Shown: in pieces, positions 50,501-59,785 of the stretch
How the letters are laid out: the number at the start of each line of letters is the position of its first letter
Numbering within the stretch: the first letter of the stretch is position 1
Assembly (NCBI RefSeq): GCF_963924245.1
Contig: NC_086285.1
Location: 89,510,889-89,574,888 of the forward strand
Length of the DNA stretch: 64,000 nucleotides
Direction: 5' to 3'
Source: Chroicocephalus ridibundus
Taxonomy: Eukaryota; Chordata; Aves; Charadriiformes; Laridae
Position numbers and translations under genes: made by a program
Notes under the pieces: model-generated
Databases searched by the model: none
What the model saw: the letters and a program-made list of their open reading frames with translations, nothing else
Told to the model about the DNA's origin: nothing

Positions 50501-53500
50501 CCACAGGGAAACCATGGAAATAGAAGAATATTTCTGCTACCTGTGCAAGTTGAAAGGCAAACGTGTGACTGTCACCTTGATTGTTACTTGACAACAATGG
50601 AAATAAATTAAGAATATAATCTCTACATAAATGTGTACCATAATCTTATGGTTTGAAGCCTGACTAAATATAATTTGCATCTGCTACTGCCACTGCTAAC
50701 TTTTGGATACAAAGCTCTGTACATTAGTTGAAAAAAAGATGAGAATGAACATTTGCTCTTCGCTAATTGCTGAACTCATATTTTCGATGCAGCTAAATCA
50801 TCATTTGATATTGCAGGTTCCATATTAAAATTGTTTCCAAGCTTTACATTTTCTTTCATTTGTCAGTTTTACATATTTACAAAACACACCTCTTTTTGTC
50901 AATCTTGCAAAAATGAGGTGTAGAATGGTCTTCTACTATCTGCAATTCAAAGGTATTACTCTTTTGAAAACTACCTGCAACAACTGCTCCATGTGAACTG
51001 TATTTGCCCTTACTGGTACCCTTCAAGCATGGAGACATGCTAAAAATCTCAAATTCAAGAGGCATATGCTTCAAAAAGCACATAACTCTGAAGAATGAGG
51101 AATTTTTATCTTCTCACTTTCTTTAAAAGGAGCCGATTAGACCGTTTATTTGTTGTACTTCAGATAGAGCTCAGTGTCAGAATTGACTGTCTGTAAAGGC
51201 AAGCTGTAGGAGCAGACAAGCATTTTTCTTTTTTCTGTGACAACCTGGTACTTAACTTTATGTATCAAACCTTTATTGGATAGAAATCAGCAGGGTCCAT
51301 TTACAATCTGCTGAACTACTCTCCTTTTCAGCAATTAAAACTCTGAGACCATATCTCTGGGGTTTTTTGTGGCTTTTTTTTTTTGGGTGTGTGTCTTTCT
51401 GTCTTTAATTGCAGTCTCTTTTCTAATAATATTTTCTTTCAGGTGCAAAGTGCACTGCTCCACAATCAGTTTTCTTTTAAAACTTTAGCTTCATTTCAGT
51501 CTTTTATGCCTTGCTAGAAACGTATTTATTACATAGTATAAATGAAATAACATCTCCAGGATTTCTCTTCCTCCAAATTTTAAATGTAGCAATAAAGCAA
51601 GTTTCTTATAGTGTGGCTAGACATTTGTATGGCTACTACATAAAATTCTATTACACTCCCAAGATGTGATGTACACATGTTTTCCTCTTAACAGTAATCT
51701 ACCTTTCTGTTACTACAGTCCTTGTCACAGTCACTCATCTATTGTACTTTTTTTTTGTGCATCACCAATATCAAAAGTAAGAAAGTGTGTAAATTAGAAT
51801 CATTAAGCAACATATTAATTTGCCACAGCCGTCTCATGTTGTTCAGTAATATGGCGAGCAATCAGCTACTCGACAGTAAAACTCTAAGCACCTCTACATG
51901 CATGTGACAGTTGGCTGATTTAAAATTTTATCACTGAGGACAGCACCTTAAAATCAGTTCCCTGCTGTGCTCAGATTTTAAGGTTCTTTAGAAGAGTGGA
52001 TGAACACTCAATAGATGTAATATCACAATGTTTAGTAATCACCATAATGGCAAGATGCTCAGGTTAACCAATATATGTTTTTAATTGCTATAGCTTGTTT
52101 ATTCCACATTCTGTAGTTATACCTACATTTAGGAGGCTAGCAAAGATTGATTTTTTTTTTCCCCTATGACTTTTTTCTAACTATTTTCTCCTGAATATCT
52201 GATTGTCAGCCTTGGCATTTGTTTATAGAAACTCCTATTCTTATCTTTCAAGAAAAATCATTTCCACTGCTGGAGTTTTGTCCACATATTTGTAGGCTGG
52301 ATGATTTTTCTTTTCCCCACATATAACCTTTAAAACATAGATCAAGTTATATGATTAAAATGGACTACGTGGATATGTACAGAAACGGAAAAAACCCAAC
52401 CCAAAACCAACAGCTGCAGGATGTCAAATTTACTTATCTTTTTGCTAATATCTATCTCCATCTCCATGGCTGATGCAGAAGGAAAATACACTAAAAAGGT
52501 GACTTAACACTTACTCTTTAAGAGAGACAGTTCTAGCAACTTTTAATTCATCACGTAAAGATAACAGCAGGAAAAAAATATATTATCCTCTACCATTTGA
52601 CTTGACTGAGTTCAGATGAGAACTGAGAACTAAGTTCTTTCAACACATTTGAAGAGAAAAAGACAGGGTTAGTATCACTTAACTATCAGTGCTGAATATG
52701 TCTCCGTCTGCTTGTCTGTCTGTTTTATTTACTACTACTGTTGTACTCTTAAGTATTTTGGGCAAAGGTTAGTCACACAAGGAAGGAGAGGGACACTGGA
52801 CCCACATAAAGTCATTGGTCACATAGTAACAAATACCCTTATGACTGATGAACGTTAATTCTATAGGGTAGAAGGAAACTTATACAATGACACTCCAGTA
52901 GAGTAGCTAGTAATCTTGGTATATCTTGGTATTGTGTACATTTGGAATGGCAATAGCATTGTATCGCTGCCATATTGTGCTCCTACCAGAAGAAAGGAGT
53001 AGGGGTTGAAGTATTGGTCCATTCAGAATTGAGCTCTCAATCCTTTGATTCCATGTGCAAACTGTGACAAATAAAAATATATGATTTATTTCTTTTTTGA
53101 GGAACAAGACATTGAGTGGGATTTTACAAAAGCAGTCAACAAATAGCTATTTCATGATATCTGAAAAAAACTTCCAAAATAATATGACCAAGATGGCTAT
53201 CCTGTTGTCTATAGAGAGAGTTCATAAGTGTTGTGTCAGCTAAACATAATCTTAAGACGTGCAAAAAAAGGCATAGTAACTCTATCTGCACTTTTACTTG
53301 TGATTTTCATTAAGATTCAAACTCTGTAATGATATATGAGAACTATTTGGTTGATCCATACTGTAATTACTATCCATTGCAATAGCTAGGTAGATTTGAG
53401 CATACTGGCAAATAAACTTAATTGATTTTGCAGTTTTGAACGCAGAGAAAAAGCACTGCAACAATGTTAGTCTATTTAGTTTCTTCTTGTGAATGCAATC

Positions 53501-54690
53501 AGGGAGTAATACCAAGTTTTCACACCGTATTTCATGTCCTTTTCCTCAGCCATTTTCACACATCTGAAATAATGTAGTATTCAAATACTAATGATGCAAG
53601 AGAAAGAGACTGTCACTTCACATTCACAAACTTCAACTAGTCCCATTGATTAAATTAATGCTGATAGATGTTTCTAACAATCAGGACAAAAGTGCAAACA
53701 TTTCCCTTCCGTATGATATTATCACCTTTTAAAATTTCTTTCTATTACAATATTATCACAATACAAGGTCCTTCTGAAATATATCTTTATGTATTATCCG
53801 TAGTAGATTGCAATACTGTGACCCTAAATGGAAGTTAAGTATGCAGATTTGAAAAATAAAATCTGTTAAAGAGAATGTTTATTTCAAATTGTTCTATATA
53901 GGAATGGAATTTATTTTCCCAGACACTTGCAAAATGCCAATGTTTTAAAAGTTGATATTTAAACATTTGTGTTTCATATTTCTGTATATAAGGTGAATAA
54001 ATGAGTTGTAGAATACCGCATGCGGAAAACTCTTTAGCAACACAACTTTAAATTAAAAATCCAGGCTTTTTAAAATTCTTCTTTTTCAAGTTACCTTAAT
54101 GACTCAGAACGTGAAAATCAAAATAAAATAAACATTGTTTCAATGTAGCATTTTAATATTTTAATTTAAATGCATTTTTAAAAATGTTATTACATTTACA
54201 CTACCACTACAAAGATGGATAAGTATATTCAGAGTAACTCAAAATTAATCAAAGAAATTCTATGATGAATCTTTCTCATATAGCATGAGATTGGGCTTTT
54301 CGAAGCAGGAGGTCCTATATAGTCCTTTATTTCTAACAACCCTTTGAGATGACAGAGTGAGTGCTCAGTCATTTTATTTTGACGATTTTGCAGGTGATTT
54401 CATAATGTTAAAATGTTGACCTTTAATTGATGTCAACACTTCCAATTATTGGTAGAGGGTCACAAATTGTTCAATACTGATGTTTCTTCTTCTTGACTCA
54501 TACAGCTGAAGCTAGGAAATTGCCTGGTTTGCCAATTAGAGGTGTTAATATGACAGAAAAAAATGAACAGAACACAGGCACTCTACATGTGATTATAGGT
54601 GGTGGATAACACTGCCTGCATATAAGGCTGTCTAATGCTTCCAAGTGCAGCTGAAATGGCTTGCAGTTTTAAGACCAAGCGTAGAAAAAA
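44521..54690. other. Long repeat-poor, AT-rich intergenic stretch
   Basis: About 10 kb with no recognised gene, RNA gene or transposon. It holds only short homopolymer runs (T runs near 44,561, 51,369 and 52,150; an A run near 50,050) and short open frames without domains. A slightly GC-richer patch at about 47,030-47,200 is unexplained. Noncoding conserved elements could lie here but cannot be recognised from one sequence. Confidence 0.5.
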
Positions 54691-55800
54691 ATGTATTTGT
54701 TCTCCTACTGGGAAGTGATGTCTTTTTTTCTGTACCGTTGCAGTCCAAGGAGAAACCTGAAATCTTGCCAGGAGCTGGCCTTTGCATCTTTTGCTAACTT
54801 AGTTAAAGCCCAATCATCATTAGTCAAATCTTCCATTATAAGCAGAGTGCAGATCACCATCCTGAATGACTTCCTGGACCTTAGCAGTTTAAATCTCAGA
54901 CGGCTCTGTCCGTGCTGACCCCATGCCAACTTTTCTCAGCTGACAGTGCTAAAAAATCCAAACAGCCCAATGTTCTCCACTGCGCTACAAGGCTACAGCA
55001 GGAGAACATTTCCCTCCAATCTCTGCTCTGGACAGGAAGCCAGCAAGTGCTGAACCTCAGTTCAGCGTTCCCAATTACCCAGACGCCAGACACTTCAGGT
55101 AATAGTAAGTCAGTATTTCCTAACCTGTGACAGTCACTAAAGTGGCAGAAAGTACCTCCTAAAATAACTGGAACATTTAGGCACAAAGAAAAAAAAACTA
55201 CAAAGCAAAACATCTATGCATATTCCCATGCACGTATCTAGGGACTTCAAAAAATGGAAAGAAAATGAAAGGAATACTGAAAGGACAACCTAATTTTATT
55301 TGGTTGTAAGTGAAAGCTCTTTTAGCAACATCACAGAAGATGGTCCTTGTCCCCAACCCATACAACCTTCTAAAGGAATTAAAAGGGTTAGAAAAATCAA
55401 TCAATCAATCAATCAATAAATAAACAGTAAAAAAAAGATAATGTGATCCTTCCTGATATCCTAGCAACCAGCACAGCAAAACTGCCTAATTCAAAGCTTG
55501 TGCTAGATCTAAAGTTTACGTCTGGATGTGGTAAGGATTGGGACAAAGCGGGGAGGGAAGGGGTTGAGAAGTGCTGCAGTGTCCAGCATGGGGGAGGAGG
55601 AGAAGGACTAGCTGTCTTGGGACAGACTGTATGCAAGAACTTGAGTCGCCAGAAGGAGAGAAGGGGTTTCCTCTTAAACAGAGTCTGCGTTGACGGGTCC
55701 ACACCACGTTTACAAGAGAACTGAACTGCCACTTTCTTTCATAGTGCCTCTGTTCCCCATTCTCCTCCCCAGCTGTCACCAGCATAAAAATGGCCCAAGT
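54691..55800. other. GC-richer island of unknown nature
   Basis: Frames are open on both strands over about 1.1 kb (for example 54,705-54,929 minus, 54,896-55,213 minus, 55,409-55,732 minus, 55,443-55,724 plus). None shows a recognisable domain, and no splice-signal pattern points clearly to exons. CpG is not obviously enriched, so a CpG-island promoter is not supported. An old transposon remnant or undetected exons remain possible. Confidence 0.3.
55395..55424. repeat. (AATC)n tetranucleotide microsatellite
   Basis: About five perfect AATC units followed by AATA/AAAT units. Simple repeat. Confidence 0.85.
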
Positions 55801-56605
55801 ACCCACTTCTGAGCTGCCACAGAACCCTGAGTGCTCTCGTAAGCTTCATGTTAGAAATCCAGACTGTTTATTCTCATGCTTCATGGTCAGCTATTCCTTC
55901 TGTTCAGCTATTCTCATTAAGGCTCTAGGTTTTTGAGCTAATTGCTATTGCAAAGGTGCTCTGAGCCTTGTTTGCTTCTAGCAAATGCCTGTGAATCAAT
56001 TGTGGGGGTGCTTCCTAGGCAAGATGGCCTGGGTGACAGCACCTCTAAAGCCAAGAACATGAATGTGACCTCCCAGGGAGCTTTCTTCAGGACATGTGGG
56101 TCGTAGTGAATAGCATAGGTTGACACAAATGAGAGCATCCATGCCTCCTACAGGAAGTTTGTGCAAGTGGCAAAACCACGGTCCCAGAAATGGGGAACTA
56201 ATCCTTGTCTGTGAGGGAAGGGACATTTGCCATCACTCTGTGTGTGCGTGAGATTAGTACTTTCTGAGAATAATTATAGAAGTGTGCTTAGCAATTTGTA
56301 GGTATTTATCAACACTTTACAAGTCCCTAGGACCATGGTTTCTCTGTTGCAATGTTGATCCCGACCCACTGACTGTAGGTTAATTAAGTATCATTAAGAA
56401 ATCAATAAAACACTTCACTCCCAATTTCGTTCAAACTACATGAACTGAACAGTTTTCCCATGATCAGAATTTCCTATGTGTCTTTAGCATTGCTCCAAAA
56501 GTCAAGTAACAACTTAGTTTGCACAGTAACAAGGTGAATATTCCTAGAAAATCACATGGCTTTGATACTAGATGTTTTGATGCCAATTCATGGAATTTCT
56601 TTTTG
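55801..56605. other. Unique intergenic DNA
   Basis: Flanking DNA on the 3' side of the CR1 insertion that follows. No gene or repeat recognised. Confidence 0.5.
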
Positions 56606-56672
56606 TCATAGAATCATCGAATCATAGAATCTTCATGGTTGGAAGGGACCTTTGAGATCATCGAGTCCAACC
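56606..56672 (-). other. CR1 3' UTR stem-loop and octamer tail
   Basis: GGTTGGA (56,637-56,643) pairs with TCCAACC (56,666-56,672), a seven-base perfect stem just after the ORF2 stop at 56,658, which falls inside the loop side. On the minus strand the tail is a set of imperfect octamers (ATTCTATG, ATTCGATG, ATTCTATG). This is the conserved CR1 terminal structure, also seen at 31,498-31,561. Confidence 0.85.
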
Positions 56673-58085
56673 ATAGACACACACAAAAAAACCCCTACAA
56701 TGCCAGTAGAGCATGCCCTGAAGTGCCACATCTAGACGTTTCTTAAATACCTCTAGGGATGGCGACTCAACCACCTCCCTGGGCAGGCTGTTCCAGTGCC
56801 TGACCACTCTTTCAGGAAAGTAATTCTTCCTAATATCTAACCTAAACCTCCCCTGCTGCAACTTCAGACCATTTCCTCTGGTCCTGTCATTATTCACCTG
56901 GGAGAAGAGGCCAACCCCCACCTCTCTACAACCTCCTTTCAGGTAGTTGTAGAGGGCAATGAGGTCTCCCCTCAGCCTCCTCTTCTCCCAGCTAAACATG
57001 CCCAGCTCCCTCAGCCTCTCCTCATATGACCTGGTCTCCAGACCCCTCACCAGCTTGGTAGCTCTCCTCTGGACACGCTCCAGCACTTCAATGTCCCTCT
57101 TGTACAGAGGGGCCCAGAACTGAACACAGCACTCGAGGCGAGGCCTCACCAGTGCCGCGTACAGGGGCACTATCACTTCCCTACTCCTGCTGGCCACACT
57201 ATTCCTGTTGGCCTTCTTGGCCACCTGGGCACACTGCTGGCTCATGTTAAGCTGGCCGTCCACCAGCACCCCCAGGTCCTTTTCTGCTGGGCAGCTTTCC
57301 AGCCACTCAGCCCCAAGCCTGTAGTGTTGCTTGGGGTTGTTGTGACCGAAATGCAGGACCCGGCACTTGGCCTTATTAAACCTCATACAGTTGGCCTTGG
57401 CCCATCGATCCAGCCCGTCCAGGTCCCTCTGTAGAGCCTTCCTACCCTCAAGCAGATCAACACTCCCACCTAGTTTGGTGTCGTCTGCAAACTTACTGAG
57501 GGTGCACTCAATTCCCTCATCCAGATCATTGATAAAGATATTAAACAAAACTGGCCCCAAAACTGAGCCCTGAGGGACACCGCTGGTGACCAGCTGCCAA
57601 GAGGATTTCACCCCATTAATCACAACTCTCTGGGCATGGCCATCCGGACAGTTTTTTACCCAGTGAAGAGTACACTTGTCTATGCCATGATTCGCCAGCT
57701 TCTCCAGGAGAATGCTGTGGGGGACGATGTCAAAGGCCTCACCAAAGTCCAGATAGGCAATGTCCACAGTCTTCCCTGCGTCCAGAACATGGTCATAGAA
57801 AGAGATCAGGTTGGTTAAGCAGGACCTCCCTTTCCTAAACCCATGCTGGCTGGCCCTGATCCCTTGGCTGCCCTCCACTTGCCGTGAGAGCTCACTCAAG
57901 ATGATCCTCTCCATGATATTTCCCGGTACCAAGGTCAGGCTGACAGGCATGTAGTTCCCTGGATTCTCCTTCTGACCCTTCCTGTAGATGGATGTCACAT
58001 TAGCCACCCTCCAGTCATCTGGTACCTCCCCTGTTGACCAAGACTGTTGATAAATGATGGAGAGAGGCTTGGCAAGCCATCTCCC
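56658..58085 (-). pseudogene. CR1 ORF2 reverse-transcriptase domain and C-terminal region
   Basis: Residues counted from the Met at 58,133. The ancestral frame is regained at about residue 17 (RWLAKPLSIIY). Then come GEVPDDWR (35-42), a GFRKGRSCLTNL block (98-109), motif A YLDF (127-130) with AFD (133-135), motif B PQGS (187-190) and motif C FADD (215-218). The catalytic aspartates are therefore all present. The C-terminal region has LDRWA, a KDLGVLVD block (285-292) and repeated Arg/Lys-rich blocks, ending in LYWHCRGFFVCVYGWTR and a stop. Compared with CR1 as I know it, about six residues seem to be missing between KKAN (307-310 with R) and SVASRSREV (312-320), an apparent in-frame deletion. 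The RT core looks intact, but it is separated from the endonuclease by frameshifts. Confidence 0.93.
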
Positions 58086-58344
58086 TGAGTACTCTTGGGT
58101 GAATCCCATCCAGTCCCATAGACTTATGTGCATCTAGGTGCAGAAGCAGATCATTGACTACTTCCTCCTGGATTATGGGTGGGTTGTTCTGCTCTCCATC
58201 CTTATCTTCCAGCTCAGGAGGCTGAACACCCTGGGGATAGCTGGTCTGACTATTGAAGATGGAGGCAAAGTAGGCATTAAGTATCTCAGCCTTCTCCTCA
58301 TCCTTGGTTGCAACTTTCTGCCCCTGCATCCAGTAAGGCATGGA

Positions 58345-59459
58345 GATTCTCCCTGGCTCTCTTTGTTGATGTATTTATAAAAACTCTTTTTGTTGTCCTG
58401 TATGTTAGTGGCCAAGTTGAGCTCCAGCTGGGCTTTTGCCTTCGTAATTTTCTCTCTGTATAACCTAAAAAGATCTCTGTACTCCTCCTGAGTTGCCTGT
58501 CCCTTCTTCCAAAGGTGGTAAACCCTCCTTTTATTCCTAAATCCCATCAGAAGTTCCTTATTCATCCAGACTGGCCATTTTCCCCGCCCTTTAGACTTGC
58601 GACACTTGGGGACAGCCTGCTCCTGGGCCTTTAAGATTTTCTTCTTGAAGACCGTCCAGCGTTCCTGGAGCCCTTTGCCCTTCAGGACTATCTCCCAAGG
58701 GACTCTGTCAACCAGTGTTCTGAACAGGCCAAAGTTCACCCTCCGGAAGTCCAAGGTGGAGGTTTTACTAACCCCACTCCTTACATAACTACGAATTGAA
58801 AGCTTGACCATTTCATGATCACTAAATCCAAGATGACCTCTGACCACCACATCTCGCACTAGTCCTTCTCTGTTTGTGAACAGTAGGTCTAGCAAGGCAC
58901 CTCCCCTGGTAGGCTCACCTACCAGTTGTGTCAGGAAGTTATCCTCCATGCACTCAAGGAACCTCTTAGCCTGCCTGCTCTCTGCTGTGTTATATTTCCA
59001 GCAGATACCTGGCACATTGAAGTTCCCAACCAGAACAAGGGCTGGCAATTGCGAGACTTCAGCCAGCTGCTTATAGAATACTTCATCTGTCCCCTCATCC
59101 TGGTTGGGTGGTCTATAGCATACTCCCAGCACAACATCTCCCTTATTTGCCTTCCCCTTCATCCTTACCCATAAACACTCGACTTTATCATCACTGGAAT
59201 CTAGCTCTATACAACCAAAATGTTCCCTAATGTACAGAGCCACACCCCGGCTTCTCCTTCCTTGCCTATCCCTTCTGAAGAGCTTATAGCCATTCATCGC
59301 AATATTCCAGTCGTGACAGTCATCCCACCATGTTTCCATGATGGCGACTACATCATAGCTGTCCTTCTGCACAATGGCTTCCAGCTGATCCTGTTTGTTG
59401 CCCATGCTACGTGCATTCGTGTAGGTGCACTTGAGCTGGGCTACCGATTTCATCCCCAT
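58345..59459 (-). pseudogene. CR1 ORF2 APE-type endonuclease domain
   Basis: Residues counted from the ATG at 59,459. An N-terminal TNARS block (14-18) contains the active-site Asn of APE-type nucleases. ETWW (42-45) holds the catalytic Glu. YRPPNQ lies at 115-120. The motif normally read as GDFN appears as GNFN at 145-148, with the Asp replaced by Asn (codon 59,024-59,022). TNREGL is at 195-200. SDH (213-215), with the catalytic Asp-His, is intact. A basic linker (KCRKSKGRGKW, 285-295) and the KKSFYKYIN block (357-365) follow before the frame is lost. In this family the GDFN Asp is part of the active site, so this copy's endonuclease would probably be impaired even without the frameshift. 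Confidence 0.92.
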
Positions 59460-59524
59460 CCTTGGCCCTTTATCCCTAGGCTCATTACTAGTGGGCCTGG
59501 TTTTATCCCCTTCCCCCTTCTATT

Positions 59525-59715
59525 CTAGTTTAAAGCCCTGTCCACGAGCCTTGCTAACTCTTGGCCTAGTACCCTTTTCCCCTTTTGGGATAGGGTTTTC
59601 CCATTCTTAGCAAGCAGGCCCGGTGTCCTGTAGATCAAACTATGATCATACAACCCAAAGCCCTGCTGGTAGCACCAGTTTTGGAGCCAGGTGTTGATCT
59701 GTCCGATTTTCTTGT
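59525..59715 (-). pseudogene. CR1 ORF1 C-terminal remnant
   Basis: A minus-strand frame is open for about 60 codons to a TAG at 59,527-59,525. It reads INTWLQNWCYQQGFGLYDHS, then GLLAKNGKTLSQKGKRVL, then LARLVDRALN and stop. CR1 ORF1 ends in an esterase-like domain whose last block typically holds an Asp-x-x-His pair (DGIHL type). Here that place reads NGKTL, so the pair is absent or this subfamily differs. An in-frame TAA lies just upstream (near 59,725), so the frame is also broken on its 5' side. The stop is about 65 nt from the ORF2 ATG, the normal CR1 arrangement. Confidence 0.7.
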
Positions 59716-59785
59716 TTACTCCAGTTTAAACTGGAAGGACAGAGGAGAACACAATTTGTGCTCCTGAACCCTTGACAAGGGTCAG

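Larger units (their letters stand above)
56658..59459 (-). pseudogene. CR1 ORF2 (endonuclease plus reverse transcriptase), frameshifted
   Basis: ORF2 encodes the enzyme that nicks target DNA and copies the element's RNA into the nick. The frame starts at ATG 59,459 and would end at 56,658, about 930 codons, close to the expected size for CR1 ORF2. The endonuclease and RT parts are in the same frame, but the linker between about 58,345 and 58,085 is in another. There are therefore two opposite frameshifts, one near 58,340-58,355 and one near 58,075-58,090. In the endonuclease frame translation would stop at 58,173. No other stop interrupts either half. The short divergence and few lesions suggest a relatively young but dead copy. 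Plus-strand open frames within this span are antisense by-products. Confidence 0.93.
56606..59785 (-). mobile_element. Near-complete-ORF2 CR1 LINE, 5'-truncated
   Basis: Minus-strand CR1 retrotransposon of about 3.2 kb, the best preserved element in the window. In transcription order it has the C-terminal end of ORF1 (stop at 59,527-59,525), a gap of about 65 nt, ORF2 from ATG at 59,459 to a stop at 56,658, a short 3' UTR with a stem-loop, and the octamer tail ending at 56,606. Most of ORF1 and the 5' UTR are missing. CR1-like sequence appears to continue to about 59,785, but with stops and a probable small deletion near 59,725. CR1 spreads by target-primed reverse transcription and normally leaves 5'-truncated copies without poly(A), as here. 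The copy cannot move: see the ORF2 entries for its frameshifts and altered endonuclease residue. It belongs to a different subfamily from the copy at 31.5 kb. Confidence 0.96.

Noticed and set aside
57367..59610. Several plus-strand frames of 60-102 codons across the young CR1
   Set aside because: They are antisense shadows of ORF2 and ORF1, not separate genes.
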